Shown: positions 19,585 to 32,308 of the stretch, piece after piece | Numbering within the stretch: the stretch's first letter is position 1 | Layout: each line of letters begins with the position of its first letter | Assembly: GCF_000333015.1 (NCBI RefSeq) | Contig: NZ_BANT01000018.1 | Coordinates: forward strand, 1 to 64,000 | Length of the DNA stretch: 64,000 nucleotides | Origin: Gordonia hirsuta DSM 44140 = NBRC 16056 | Lineage (GTDB): Bacteria; Actinomycetota; Actinomycetes; Mycobacteriales; Mycobacteriaceae | Direction: 5' to 3' | Notes under the pieces: generated by a model | The model's database searches: none | Told to the model about the DNA's origin: nothing | What the model saw: the letters and a program-made list of their open reading frames with translations, nothing else | Program-made: the position numbers and the translations under genes

Positions 19585-20418
19585 TCAGCCCAGCATGTTT
19601 TCCGGGAACCAGGTATTGTGACTGGCTCCGCCGTCGACGTAGACGATCGATCCGGTCGTGGCCGGCAGCCAATCCGACAGCAGCGCCACGACGCTCTTAC
19701 CGACCGGGGTCGGATCGTCGACGTTCCAGCCGATCGGCGAGGCGCCGTCCCAGTACTCGTTGAGCATGTTCAGCTTCTTGGCATCGTCGGTGGCGGTACC
19801 CGAGATCGCCTTGGCGGCCAGAGTCTTGATCGGTCCGGCGGCCACCAGGTTCGATCGGACCTTCTTGGCGTAGCCGACCTCACGGGCGACATAGCGGTTC
19901 ACCGACTCGAGGGCCGCCTTGGCCACGCCCATCCAGTTGTAGTCCGGCACCGCGGTGCGCGGATCGAAGTCCATACCCACGATGGAGCCGCCCTCGTTCA
20001 TCACCGGCAGGACCGCGCGGGCCAGGGAGGCGTAACTCCACGCCGAGATCTCGAAGGCCTTGGCCACATCGGGGCCCGGGCCCTCCAGGAAAGGCAGCGC
20101 ATCCGGTCCCATCAGGGTGCGCGGGGCGAAGGCGATCGAATGGACGACGCCGTCGAGCCCCTCCGGCGCCAGGGCACGGACCTGATCGGCCAGCGCGGCC
20201 AGACTCTCCTCATCGGTGACGTCCAGGCCGATCGCATCGGGCACCTCGTGCGGAAGCCGCTTGGCGATGCGGTTGATCAGCCGCAGCCGCTCGGGGATGC
20301 CGGTGATGATCACCTTGGCGCCGGCCTCTTGGGCCTGCGCGGCGGTCGCGAACGCGATGGATGCATCGGTGATGATGCCGGTGACGAGGACGGTCTTGCC
20401 TGCGAGGATTCCGCTCAC
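19585..20418 (-). CDS. inhA: enoyl-[acyl-carrier-protein] reductase InhA
   Basis: NADH-dependent FAS-II reductase of about 277 residues, needed for mycolic acid elongation and the target of isoniazid in mycobacteria. GTG 20418 with AGGAG 8 nt upstream is the natural start; the longer frame overlaps fabG1. The atypical SDR motif [11 protein letters not shown] covers Ser20-Ile21; the Ser94-equivalent is in VVHSIAFAP; the catalytic Tyr-(x6)-Lys is Y160/K167 in [14 protein letters not shown]. These equivalents sit at or near the M. tuberculosis numbering. Between fabG1 and the ferrochelatase gene. Confidence 0.97.
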   Translation of the reverse strand: MSGILAGKTVLVTGIITDASIAFATAAQAQEAGAKVIITGIPERLRLINRIAKRLPHEVPDAIGLDVTDEESLAALADQVRALAPEGLDGVVHSIAFAPRTLMGPDALPFLEGPGPDVAKAFEISAWSYASLARAVLPVMNEGGSIVGMDFDPRTAVPDYNWMGVAKAALESVNRYVAREVGYAKKVRSNLVAAGPIKTLAAKAISGTATDDAKKLNMLNEYWDGASPIGWNVDDPTPVGKSVVALLSDWLPATTGSIVYVDGGASHNTWFPENMLG

Positions 20419-20467
20419 GGTGTTGGCTCCTGGGGTTTGGGGGTGTGGCGATCGGGGCGGGCGCGGG

Positions 20468-21202
<735 letters not shown>

Positions 21203-21212
21203 TCAACCTATC

Positions 21213-22205
21213 TCACGGAAGTCGTCGGTTCAGGAACAGGGCGCCCAAGGTTCCGACCAGAACCAGCAGGCTGCCGGCGATCAGCCAGGGCCGCGAATTG
21301 TCGCCGCGTTGGCGTTCGGTACCGATCTGCTCGCGCAGTGACGAATACACCCTGTTGAGTTCGTCGAGGGACTGGGCGGTGTAGAAGTGGCCGCCGGCGA
21401 TATTGGCGATCTTGCGCAGGGACTCGTCGTCGACGGGAACGGGGATGCGCTCCATCCGGCCGTCGGGCGCTTCCAGTTCGACCGTGCCGTGCATGGTGCC
21501 GAACGAGATCGTCGATACCGGTATGCCCTCCTCCTTCGCCTTGCGCGCGGCGGTGAAGCCGCCGCGGTCGGCATCGGGGCTTTCGGGAACGGTCTGTTTA
21601 CCGTCCGAGAGCACCACGATGTGCGAGGGCGGTGCGTGTTCGTCGCCGCCCAATGCCGAGTTCAGGGTCTGGATCTGATCGATCGCCGCGAAGATCCCCT
21701 CGCCGGTGGCGGTCTTGTCGGCGAGCTTGAGCTTGCCCAGGGCGTTCTTGGTGGCGTTATGGTCCGGGGTCGGCGAGACCAGGTTCGACGCGGTTCCGGC
21801 GAACGACACCAGACCCAGGTTGATCCCGGCGGTCAGTTCGTCGGCGAAGCGTTTACCGGCGGCCTGGGCCGCCTGGAGCCGCGTCGGCGCGACATCGGTG
21901 GCCTTCATCGAATTGGAGACGTCGACCACCAGCATCACGGTGGCCCGGTTGCGCGGGACGTCACGTTCGGCCAGCGGTCCGGCCAGCGCGATCGTCAGCA
22001 GCAGCAGACCGGTGGCCAGCAACGCGAACGGCACATGCCGGAACCGGTCGCGGGCCTGCGGAGTGACCGTCTTGAGGACATCGAGGTTGGCGAACCGTAG
22101 CGCCCGGGCCTTGCGGCGCCGCATCTCGTAGACGTAGGCGCCGACCAGCACCAGGACCAGCAGGCTGGTGAGCAGCCACCACGGATGGGCGAACCAGCGA
22201 CTCAT
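21213..22205 (-). CDS. VWA-domain membrane protein (BatA-like)
   Basis: Protein of 330 residues. Two N-terminal membrane helices (about 9-26 and 58-77) are followed by a von Willebrand A domain with the MIDAS metal site DVSNSMKAT (about 94-102) and later T/D residues (VVLSDGKQTV). A C-terminal membrane helix (about 305-324, WLIAGSLLVLVGTLGALFL) closes the protein. In the MoxR-DUF58-VWA module these act as a chaperone-like assembly in the envelope or metal insertion; the client is unknown. ATGA overlap with DUF58; corresponds to Rv1481. Confidence 0.93.
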   Translation of the reverse strand: MSRWFAHPWWLLTSLLVLVLVGAYVYEMRRRKARALRFANLDVLKTVTPQARDRFRHVPFALLATGLLLLTIALAGPLAERDVPRNRATVMLVVDVSNSMKATDVAPTRLQAAQAAGKRFADELTAGINLGLVSFAGTASNLVSPTPDHNATKNALGKLKLADKTATGEGIFAAIDQIQTLNSALGGDEHAPPSHIVVLSDGKQTVPESPDADRGGFTAARKAKEEGIPVSTISFGTMHGTVELEAPDGRMERIPVPVDDESLRKIANIAGGHFYTAQSLDELNRVYSSLREQIGTERQRGDNSRPWLIAGSLLVLVGTLGALFLNRRLP

Positions 22206-23137
22206 CAGCGTACCCCCGCGGCCCGCCGGCGGCGCCCGACGAAGCGCACGGTGTCGGCGATCCAGTCCCGATCGGTCTGCAGAGTCATGACCGCGCCGCC
22301 GCAGCCGCGGAATGCGGACTGGACCTGAGCCCGGTGATCGGCGGCCGCCCGAGCGAAGTCGGCACGGACCTGTTCGGTGACGTCGATCTCGACCACCTCG
22401 CCGGACTCGGCGTCGGCCAGGGTGACCGGACCGACAGGCGGCAATGCGATGTCGAGCGGATCGAGGACCTCCACACCGAGGAGTTCGTGGTGGGCGCCGA
22501 TCGCCCGCAACGAACGGGACCAGTCGATCGGACCGAGGAAGTCGCTGACGACCACGGCCAGCCCGCGCCGGCGTTGCGGCCGGCGCATCGCCTCCAATCC
22601 GGCATCGAGGTCACCGCGCACTCCCGGCTGACTGCGGTGAGTGGTGGCCATGGTCTTGAGGAGGTTGCGGGCGTGTGCCCGCCCTGCGCGCGCCGGAATG
22701 CGGGTGATCGAATCGCCGGTGACGATGACTGCGCCGTGCCGGTTGCCGCCGCCGGAGGTCAAATGCACCACCGCGGCTGCGGCGGCCACTGCCAGATCGC
22801 GTTTGGTGTGCTCGCCGGAACCGAAGTCCAGACTCGCCGAGGCGTCCATGACGAACCAGGTCTCCAGTTCGCGGTCGGCGATCATCTGCCGGACGTGCGG
22901 CTGGGTGGTGCGTGCGGTGACCGACCATTCCATCCGCCGGATGTCGTCGCCGGGCTGGTAGACGCGGGCCTCCCCCGGCTCGGAGCCGGGTCCCGGAATC
23001 AATCCCATGTGGGCGCCCTGGAGCACACCGTCGAGCTTTCGCCGGACGGTGAGTTCCAGACTGTTGAGCGCTGCGTTCAGCTGCGGGTCCTCCAGGGAGC
23101 CGCCGCGCAGCGACGGCAGTCCGCTATTGGCCGACAT
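22205..23137 (-). CDS. DUF58 domain protein
   Basis: Cytoplasmic protein of 310 residues. The start at 23137 (MSANSGLPSLRGG) is preferred to an upstream one because the first 42 codons of the longer frame are Arg/Ser-rich shadow of the moxR tail. The DUF58 signature is GEARVYQPGDDIRRMEWSVT at about 58-77, followed by a degenerate VWA-like fold (WFVMDASASLDFG and VVVSDFLG). It overlaps moxR by 14 bp and the VWA gene by ATGA, so the three are one translational unit. Confidence 0.93.
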   Translation of the reverse strand: MSANSGLPSLRGGSLEDPQLNAALNSLELTVRRKLDGVLQGAHMGLIPGPGSEPGEARVYQPGDDIRRMEWSVTARTTQPHVRQMIADRELETWFVMDASASLDFGSGEHTKRDLAVAAAAAVVHLTSGGGNRHGAVIVTGDSITRIPARAGRAHARNLLKTMATTHRSQPGVRGDLDAGLEAMRRPQRRRGLAVVVSDFLGPIDWSRSLRAIGAHHELLGVEVLDPLDIALPPVGPVTLADAESGEVVEIDVTEQVRADFARAAADHRAQVQSAFRGCGGAVMTLQTDRDWIADTVRFVGRRRRAAGVR

Positions 23138-24287
23138 GACCCTCCGGGCGCGAGGACACCTGCGTCGGCGCTGCCGCCGGCGACTGCTGGGACGGCTGCT
23201 GGACACGCTGCTGCGGTGCGCCCTGCTGGGGCTGCGGGGCCGGGACGGCCTGTTGGGGTGCACCCTGCTGGGGCGCGCCGGCCTGCTGCGGTACGGCGCT
23301 GACCTGCGGCAGACCGACCGTCTGCAGGATCCGGGTGATGATCTGGTCCGGGGTCACCTCGTCGGCCAGCGCGTCATAGCTCAGGACCACGCGGTGCCGC
23401 AGCACATCGGGGATGATCTCGACGATGTCCTGCGGGATCACGTAATCGCGCCCGCGCACGATCGCCAGGGCGCGGGCGGCGGCAACGATACCCAGGGTGG
23501 CGCGCGGGGAAGCGCCGTAGCTGAGCCACGTGGCCACATCGTTCAGGCCCAGATCTGCCGGACGGCGCGAGGCGTCGACCACACGCACGACGTAGTCGAC
23601 GAGCGCATGGTGGACGAAGACGTTGGCAGCGACCCGCTGGAGCCGGATCGTGGTGGCCGGGTCGAGTACCCGCGAGGCCGACGGCGGTTCGATCCCCATC
23701 CGGTAGACGATCTCCCGCTCCTCCTCCACCGACGGGTAGTCGACGAGAACCTTGAACAGGAAGCGGTCACGCTGGGCTTCGGGCAGCGGGTACACGCCCT
23801 CGTTCTCGATCGGGTTCTGCGTGGCCATCACCAGGAAGGGGTCGGGCAGCGGATAGGTGGTGCCTCCGATGGACACCTTGCGCTCGGCCATCACCTCCAG
23901 CAGAGCCGACTGCACCTTGGCCGGCGCGCGGTTGATCTCGTCGGCCAGCAGGAAGTTGGTGACGACCGGTCCCAGTTCGGTGTCGAACTCCTCGCGCCCC
24001 TGCCGGTAGATGCGGGTACCGATCAGATCCGTCGGCACCAGGTCCGGGGTGAACTGGATGCGAGCGAACTCTCCGCCCACGACGGTGGCGAAGGTCTCCA
24101 CAGCCAGCGTCTTGGCGACTCCGGGTACGCCCTCGAGGAGGATGTGGCCGCGGGCGAGCAGTCCGACCAGAATCCTCTCGACCAGTTGATCCTGGCCGAC
24201 GATGACACGCTTGACCTCGTACATCGCTCGTTCGAGGAGCGCAGCGTCCTCGGGGGTGAGCGTGTTCTCAGCGGCGGGTGAACTCAA
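23124..24287 (-). CDS. moxR: MoxR-family AAA ATPase
   Basis: AAA+ ATPase of 387 residues. Walker A is EGVPGVAKT (about 57-65), Walker B LLADEINRAP (about 118-127), and sensor-1 MATQNPIENEGVYPLPEAQ with the Arg finger FLFKV region behind. Residues from about 335 to the end form a Gln/Pro/Ala-rich low-complexity tail (repeats of QQGAPQQ), longer than the core needs and probably a flexible arm. First gene of the moxR-DUF58-VWA run; the Rv1479 equivalent. Confidence 0.95.
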   Translation of the reverse strand: MSSPAAENTLTPEDAALLERAMYEVKRVIVGQDQLVERILVGLLARGHILLEGVPGVAKTLAVETFATVVGGEFARIQFTPDLVPTDLIGTRIYRQGREEFDTELGPVVTNFLLADEINRAPAKVQSALLEVMAERKVSIGGTTYPLPDPFLVMATQNPIENEGVYPLPEAQRDRFLFKVLVDYPSVEEEREIVYRMGIEPPSASRVLDPATTIRLQRVAANVFVHHALVDYVVRVVDASRRPADLGLNDVATWLSYGASPRATLGIVAAARALAIVRGRDYVIPQDIVEIIPDVLRHRVVLSYDALADEVTPDQIITRILQTVGLPQVSAVPQQAGAPQQGAPQQAVPAPQPQQGAPQQRVQQPSQQSPAAAPTQVSSRPEGHVGQ

Positions 24288-24401
24288 ACCGGGACTCCTC
24301 GTGTGGGCGCGCGGAGCATGCCGCCCCGCGAAGATCGTTCTTCGATTCGATCGTGCTGGGAGCGACTCTACCGGCCCCGCGGCCGGCTGATCCGGACCCG
24401 G

Positions 24402-25847
24402 TCAGGCCAGTCGCACAACTTGGGGCATCGCGCCGTCGGTACGCACCGGCGAGATCTTGACGACGTCACCGGACTGCGGCGCTTCGATCATCGTGCCGTC
24501 GCCCAGGTACAACGCCACGTGGGTACTCGCGCTGGGGCCGTAGAAGATCATGTCCCCGCGGACCATCTCCGACAGCGGGAACTTCGGACCGGAGTCGTAC
24601 TGGTACCCGGTGTAATGGGGCAGGTCGATTCCGATGCCGGCGAAGGCGTAGATCATCAGGCCCGAGCAGTCGAAGCCGATCTTGTTGTAGTCGCCGTGCG
24701 CATCGGCCACGCCGCCGTCACGAATGCCCAGGGTGGGACCGTTGGCATCGCCGCCGCCCCAGGCATAGGGCTGGCCCAGCTGTGATTTGGCGCGGTTGAT
24801 CACCAGCTCGACGGCCTGCGGCCCGCGCAGACCCGGACGGACGGTGCCGCCTCCGCCTCCGAACAGGGCACCCAGGGATCCGTTCCCGAGGCGGGCTAGG
24901 GTCCCGCCCTCACCGTTGCTCATCGGCGTGGTGCCGCCGATCCCCAATTCGTCGAGCAATTCCGAGTGCGGGATCTGCTGTTCGCCGAGGATCGCCGCCA
25001 GCATCTGGGTACCGGTCTCGACCGCCAGCCGGGCCACGGTCAGTGCGGCTTCGGCCGCGGTGTCGCCGCCGTCGACCTTGTTGGCCGGCAGGTTGCCCAG
25101 CACCTCGCCGAGCATCGGGGGCGCCTTGGCTGCGGCGGATTGGCCGCCCTGAGTCTTCTCGAGCTTCTCGATCAGTGCGGCACGCTGGTTCATCAGCTCG
25201 CTGCGCTGCGTGCGCTGGTCGGAGACGGCCTTGCGGGCGGTACTGACGGCCTCGATGGCGGCGCTGCGACGATTCTCGGCCCCCTGTGCTGCAGTCGCGG
25301 TCTGCTTACGGGTGGCTGTGGTGGCCGCGACGCGGACGTTCTGCTCGCTGCGCGCATGCTCCAGCTTCCGGATGGTTGCGCGCTGCTGCCGGGCCACCTG
25401 CTCGACGCTGGTCATCTTGTCGAGCACCTTGGCCGGATCGTCGGCAGAGACGTAATCGGCCATCGATCCGACGCGGTTGTTGCCCTGGCGGCTCACCGAG
25501 CGCATGAAAGCGTCGAACTCGGCCTGCGCGGAGGCCACCAGACCTTCGATGCGTTTGAGGTCGGCCTTCGCGGCTTTGTCAGCGGCGGCGGCGACCTGCT
25601 GTGCGGCCATCGCGTTCTGGACGTCGACGAGCGCCTTGTTGACGTTCTCCTGTTTGGCGGCGACGTCGTTGGCCAGCTTCGTCAGATTCTGGTCGATGGT
25701 GGCGATCTGATTGACCAGCGAGGCCACCGGCGAAGCCGGCTTCGGATCGGCGGCGGCGGTCCCTGCGGTCAGGACCCCTACCAGCGCGATCGCACAGAGA
25801 GTGCCTCCCTGCGTCGCTCGACGTGCGTTCTTAGTTGGTCGCTTCAA
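24402..25847 (-). CDS. ripA: NlpC/P60 peptidoglycan endopeptidase RipA
   Basis: Secreted hydrolase of 481 residues that cuts D-glutamyl-meso-DAP bonds in septal peptidoglycan. TTG start has GGGAG 8 nt upstream. A Sec signal peptide (basic MKRPTKNARR, hydrophobic core, AAADP cleavage near 33) is followed by a coiled-coil inhibitory region (about 40-240), a linker with Gly-rich GALFGGGGGT, and the NlpC/P60 domain (about 355-481). Catalytic Cys is C394 in GFDCSGL, His is H443 in STHVALYLGDG, with E/Q support in EAPQSGDVV. Only one such gene is present here, whereas M. tuberculosis has ripA and ripB in tandem. Confidence 0.93.
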   Translation of the reverse strand: MKRPTKNARRATQGGTLCAIALVGVLTAGTAAADPKPASPVASLVNQIATIDQNLTKLANDVAAKQENVNKALVDVQNAMAAQQVAAAADKAAKADLKRIEGLVASAQAEFDAFMRSVSRQGNNRVGSMADYVSADDPAKVLDKMTSVEQVARQQRATIRKLEHARSEQNVRVAATTATRKQTATAAQGAENRRSAAIEAVSTARKAVSDQRTQRSELMNQRAALIEKLEKTQGGQSAAAKAPPMLGEVLGNLPANKVDGGDTAAEAALTVARLAVETGTQMLAAILGEQQIPHSELLDELGIGGTTPMSNGEGGTLARLGNGSLGALFGGGGGTVRPGLRGPQAVELVINRAKSQLGQPYAWGGGDANGPTLGIRDGGVADAHGDYNKIGFDCSGLMIYAFAGIGIDLPHYTGYQYDSGPKFPLSEMVRGDMIFYGPSASTHVALYLGDGTMIEAPQSGDVVKISPVRTDGAMPQVVRLA

Positions 25848-26047
25848 CCGACGTACTCCCTAGCTGTGCGCATTGAGCACCGGAGGACGCACCCGTATCA
25901 CTGGCCCGTCGGTCCCCTGGAATCTCAAATGTGTCTACTGCACCGTACGTCACATAAGACCCACCAGAAACCCCAGGTCGTGAATTACATCAGCGTGATT
26001 ACCTGCGAAAATGGATTGAACAGCGCAAAGGCGAAGAGTCCGTGCAG

Positions 26048-26063
26048 GTTACATTTCCGTAAC
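26048..26063. promoter_or_regulatory. GTTAC-N6-GTAAC element upstream of ripA
   Basis: GTTACATTTCCGTAAC has 11-bp centre-to-centre spacing of GTNAC half sites, the layout used by OmpR-type response regulators. It lies about 200 bp before ripA in an A/T-rich leader (25848-26125). MtrA is known to control ripA in mycobacteria, so this is a candidate MtrA site. The rest of the 278-bp leader holds two more ATTAC direct repeats (25984 and 25998 region) and no recognisable riboswitch. Confidence 0.35.
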
Positions 26064-26125
26064 ACCCATACGGGCCGGTGAGGCGACGGGCGACGACGTC
26101 TCACCGACGGGGTGGCGCAGGGTTG

Positions 26126-26749
26126 TCAGTCGGTGCTGGAACCGGCGAGATCGTCGTCCGCGGCGCCGGGCTCGGCGCCGGACTCTTCGGCAGCCGCCTG
26201 CCGGTCGTGAGTGTCCTCGCCGCCGGCGGTCTGGGCGGCACCGCGTCGTGCGCGCAGTTGCATCAGCCGAGCGAGCACCGCGCCGATCACCACGACCACG
26301 ATCAGCGCGATGGTCACCAGCGTCCAGTCCAGGTGAGGTTCGGTGACCCGGTCGTAGATCTGATTGACCGCCACCACCGTCTCGGTGCCGGCCTTCACCT
26401 CGGACGTACCGTCTTCGAGCTGGACACGGCTGAATTCACTGGATGCGGTGCCGATGCTGCCCGGGCCCATGACCAGGACCGTTCCGCCCACCTGAGCCTG
26501 CAGTTCGGTGGCGATGTCCCGATAGACGGTGAAGGGGCTGTAGCTCTCCTGCAGCACCACCACGTACAGGTCGTGCCCCTGCGCGTCGGCGCGGGCGACC
26601 ACCTGCTGCAGTTGGGGTGCCTGATCGGCCGGGGCGAATACGCCGGTGCTCTTGAGCTGGGCGACGATGCCGCCGATGTCCAGATCGGACCACTGCACAG
26701 TGGTGTCGGCGGGCTTGCCGAGCAGGATGGTGACCGGACCCGGTGTCAT
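26126..26749 (-). CDS. conserved membrane protein (Rv1476-like)
   Basis: Protein of 207 residues. ATG 26749 has CAGGAG 8 nt upstream; the longer upstream frame runs through the acn promoter and is rejected. An N-terminal soluble domain of about 140 residues (TILLGKPADTTVQWSDLDI, then DLYVVVLQESYSPFTVYRDIA) precedes one membrane helix (about 143-164, WTLVTIALIVVVVIGAVLARL) and an acidic tail. Same position between ripA and acn as Rv1476. Function unknown; the neighbourhood suggests an envelope role. Confidence 0.8.
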   Translation of the reverse strand: MTPGPVTILLGKPADTTVQWSDLDIGGIVAQLKSTGVFAPADQAPQLQQVVARADAQGHDLYVVVLQESYSPFTVYRDIATELQAQVGGTVLVMGPGSIGTASSEFSRVQLEDGTSEVKAGTETVVAVNQIYDRVTEPHLDWTLVTIALIVVVVIGAVLARLMQLRARRGAAQTAGGEDTHDRQAAAEESGAEPGAADDDLAGSSTD

Positions 26750-26923
26750 GGCGGACTCCTGACGTCTGTGGAGGTATCGAAACGACGGGCGGGACTTCGC
26801 TCGTCCGATCGGGCGATGCCGGGTGGGTGTACGCGGCGGATCCGGGCCCACCTTACGGCAGGGCGATGCGCGCGCCGGGGTGTGCCGCGCAGGAAACGCC
26901 GATTCCGGCGGGAACCGCTCAAC

Positions 26924-26946
26924 CAGTACGCGCGTACTGCTATGAT
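26924..26946 (+). promoter_or_regulatory. acn promoter with AcnR operator
   Basis: CAGTACGCGCGTACTG (26924-26939) is a perfect 16-bp palindrome. It fits the AcnR consensus CAGNACNNNCGTACTG described for acn promoters of Corynebacterium and Mycobacterium. One base later comes TATGAT (26941-26946), a perfect -10 box, so bound repressor would block RNA polymerase. The 302-bp gap 26750-27051 otherwise holds only the expected leader of about 100 nt and no gene. Confidence 0.88.
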
Positions 26947-26997
26947 GTATGGGCAGCAGTCCGCGGGCCCTCAGCCCGTCCGCGACTGCCGTGCTGA

Positions 26998-29847
<2,850 letters not shown>

Positions 29848-29878
29848 TCACGCCGAACCAGCGATAAGGACAGAAGCG

Positions 29879-30454
29879 ATGCCACGGGTCAGCGATGACC
29901 GGCTGGCCGCGCGCCGTCGGGAGATCCTCGACGGCGCGCGGCACTGCTTCGCCGAATACGGTTACGACGGCGCCACGGTGAATCGGCTGGAGGAGGCCAC
30001 GGGACTGTCCCGCGGCGCGATCTTCCACCACTTCAAAGACAAAGAAGCCCTGTTCCTGGCTCTCGCTCGCGAGGATGCGGAGCGGATGGCCGATGTGGCG
30101 GCCCAGGAGGGTCTGGTCCAGGTGATGCGCGATATGCTCGCGCGTCCCCGGGACTTCGACTGGCTGGGCACGCGGTTGGAGATCGTCCGGAAGATCCGCA
30201 CCGATCCGGCCTTCGCCGCCGCCTGGGAGTCGCACAGCTCCGACCTGGAAGCGGTGACGCTGGCCCGGCTCGAACGCAAGCGGGAGGACGGCAGCCTCCG
30301 CAAGGATGTGCCGACCGAGGTGCTGGTCACCTACCTGGACATGGTTCTCGACGGATTGATCACCCGACTGGCGACCGGCCAGTCGACCGACGATCTGCAG
30401 GCCGTGCTCGATCTGGTCGAGTATTCGGTCCGGACAGCGAAACAAGCCGGCTGA
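29879..30454 (+). CDS. acnR: TetR-family repressor of aconitase (AcnR)
   Basis: Protein of 191 residues. The N-terminal HTH is classical TetR: RREILDGARHCFAEYGYDGA then ATVNRLEEATGLSRGAIFHHF (about 13-50). The C-terminal ligand/dimer domain is as in AcnR of corynebacteria, which senses citrate/Mg and iron status. It is 31 bp behind acn with AAGGA before ATG, so acn and acnR form an autoregulated operon. Operator match at the acn promoter supports the assignment. Confidence 0.93.
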   Translation: MPRVSDDRLAARRREILDGARHCFAEYGYDGATVNRLEEATGLSRGAIFHHFKDKEALFLALAREDAERMADVAAQEGLVQVMRDMLARPRDFDWLGTRLEIVRKIRTDPAFAAAWESHSSDLEAVTLARLERKREDGSLRKDVPTEVLVTYLDMVLDGLITRLATGQSTDDLQAVLDLVEYSVRTAKQAG

Positions 30455-30466
30455 ACAACGAGAGAC

Positions 30467-30502
30467 GCCGCCCCGGCGACCCTGTGTGGTCGCCGGGGCG
30501 GC
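30467..30502. terminator. bidirectional terminator between acnR and ABC-F gene
   Basis: Perfect 15-bp inverted repeat (arms 30467-30481 and 30488-30502, GCCGCCCCGGCGACC and its complement) with a 6-nt loop, lying between converging genes, 13 bp after the acnR stop. Confidence 0.85.
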
Positions 30503-30562
30503 ATTCGTCGTTCCGGGTGCCCATAGCGCGGCATCGCCGCCCCGACCGGCGCGGCGGCGAGG

Positions 30563-32191
30563 TCAGGCCAGCTCGATGATCTCCTGGTAGTCATCGGACC
30601 AGTGGTCTTCGGCCCCGTCGGGCAGCAGGATCACCCGCTGCGGATCCAGGGCGGCGGCCGCACCCGGATCGTGGGTCACCAGCACGACGGCGCCGGTGTA
30701 GCTGCGCAGGGCGTCGAGGACCTGTTCACGGGAGACCGGATCGAGGTTGTTGGTCGGCTCATCCAGCAGCAGGACGTTCGCCGCCGAGGACACCAGACCG
30801 GCCAGCGCCAGCCGGGTCTTCTCACCGCCGGACAGGGTGCCGGCGGGCTGCTCGAGCTGCGGACCGGAGAACATGAACGCACCCAGCAGACCGCGCAGAT
30901 CCTGCTCCCCCCCATCCGGTGCGGCGTGCCGGATGTTCTCCCACACCGTCGCCGTATCGTCGAGGGTGTCGTGTTCCTGGGCGAAATAGCCGAGTTTGAG
31001 TCCGAAGCCGTGTTCGATGGTGCCGGCGTCGGGCTGCTCGGTTCCGGCCAGCAGCCGCAGCAGCGTCGTCTTACCGGCGCCGTTGAGGCCCAGGACCACC
31101 ACGCGGCTGCCTTTGTCGATGGCCAGATCCACGCCGGTGAAGATCTCCAGCGAGCCGTACACTTTGGTCAGGCCCGATGCCTTCAGCGGCGTCTTACCGC
31201 AGGCGGCGGGCTCGGGGAAACGGATCCGCGCGGTCCGGTCGGCCACCCGCTCGTCTTCGAGTTCGTCGATCATCTTCTCGGCGCGCTTGAGCATCTGCTG
31301 CGCGGCCGTGGCCTTGGTGGCCTTGGCGCCGAGTTTGGCGGCCTGGGCGCGCAAAGCCCCGGCCTTTTTCTCGGCATTGGCCCGCTCGCGCCGGCGCCGC
31401 TGTTCGTCGGTGGCGCGCTGATCCAGGTAGCGCTTCCAATTCATGTTGTAGACATCGGCTTCGCCGCGCACCGCGTCGAGGAACCAGACGCGGTTCACCA
31501 CATCGGACAGCAGATCCACGTCGTGGCTGATCACCACCAGTCCGCCGTCGTGGTTCAGCAGGAAGGTCCGCAACCAGGAGATCGAGTCGGCGTCGAGGTG
31601 GTTGGTCGGCTCGTCCAGCAGCAGCGTGGTGTCGGATTTGCCGGTGCCGTCGGAGGCGGCGAACAGGATTCGGGCCAGCTCGACCCGGCGACGCTGACCG
31701 CCGGAGAGGGTCCGCAGCTCCTGCTCGAGGACCCGATCGGGCAGCCCCAGGTTGTTGCAGATCCGGGCGGCTTCACTTTCGGCCAGATAACCGCCGAGGG
31801 TGCCGAAACGTTCCTCCAGGCGGGCGTATTTGGCGATGGCCTGATCCCGCCGCCGCTCATCGTCGGTCTCAGCCATGATGGTCTGCTGGCGCGCCATCTG
31901 GGCCAGGATCTGATCGAGTCCTCGCGCCGACAGCACCCGGTCCTTGGCCAGGACCGACAGATCACCCTCTTTGGGGTCCTGCGGCAGATAGCCGACCGGG
32001 CCGCTGCGCCGGACCGAACCGGCATAGGGTTCGGTCTCCCCCGCCAGAATCCGCAGGCTCGTCGTCTTGCCCGCACCGTTGCGGCCGACCAGCCCGATGC
32101 GGTCGCCCGGGGCGATACGCAAGGCGTCACCGGGAGCCGACAGAAGGGTTCGGGCACCCGCTCGAACTTCCAGGTCGGTCGCGGTGATCAC
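30563..32191 (-). CDS. ABC-F family ATPase
   Basis: Soluble protein of 542 residues with two ABC domains and no membrane part, the plan of ribosome-associated ABC-F factors. Domain 1: Walker A GRNGAGKTTS (about 36-45), signature LSGGQRRRVELARILF, Walker B LLLDEPTNHLD. The linker (about 245-330) is a basic coiled coil (RRRRERANAEKKAGALRAQA) that would reach into the ribosome. Domain 2: LGLNGAGKTTLLRLL, LSGGEKTRLALAG, LLDEPTNNLDPVS. Corresponds to Rv1473. GTG start; TAGCAT ends 8 nt upstream, so likely leaderless. May protect ribosomes from drugs or tune translation. Confidence 0.93.
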   Translation of the reverse strand: MITATDLEVRAGARTLLSAPGDALRIAPGDRIGLVGRNGAGKTTSLRILAGETEPYAGSVRRSGPVGYLPQDPKEGDLSVLAKDRVLSARGLDQILAQMARQQTIMAETDDERRRDQAIAKYARLEERFGTLGGYLAESEAARICNNLGLPDRVLEQELRTLSGGQRRRVELARILFAASDGTGKSDTTLLLDEPTNHLDADSISWLRTFLLNHDGGLVVISHDVDLLSDVVNRVWFLDAVRGEADVYNMNWKRYLDQRATDEQRRRRERANAEKKAGALRAQAAKLGAKATKATAAQQMLKRAEKMIDELEDERVADRTARIRFPEPAACGKTPLKASGLTKVYGSLEIFTGVDLAIDKGSRVVVLGLNGAGKTTLLRLLAGTEQPDAGTIEHGFGLKLGYFAQEHDTLDDTATVWENIRHAAPDGGEQDLRGLLGAFMFSGPQLEQPAGTLSGGEKTRLALAGLVSSAANVLLLDEPTNNLDPVSREQVLDALRSYTGAVVLVTHDPGAAAALDPQRVILLPDGAEDHWSDDYQEIIELA

Positions 32192-32308
32192 GACGAGCCA
32201 TGCTACCGGCGGTGCGGGTAGCGGAGAAATCGCGACGGGACGCCAGCCGCGTCCCCGATGACCCCGGCGGCGGGCGCGCGGTGTCAGGCATCACGCTAGC
32301 CTGAAGTC
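32192..32308. promoter_or_regulatory. divergent promoters for ABC-F and SDR genes
   Basis: TAGCAT (32200-32205, minus strand) ends 8 nt before the ABC-F GTG, and TAGCCT (32297-32302, plus strand) ends 6 nt before the SDR ATG 32309. Both fit TANNNT and imply leaderless mRNAs. The bases between show nothing else. Confidence 0.55.

Noticed and set aside
25848-26125. c-di-AMP riboswitch before ripA
   Set aside because: Such switches precede some actinobacterial cell-wall hydrolase genes, but I cannot find the conserved core in this leader.
30602-32221. Plus-strand frame of 539 codons opposite the ABC-F gene
   Set aside because: Mirror of a clear two-domain ATPase.
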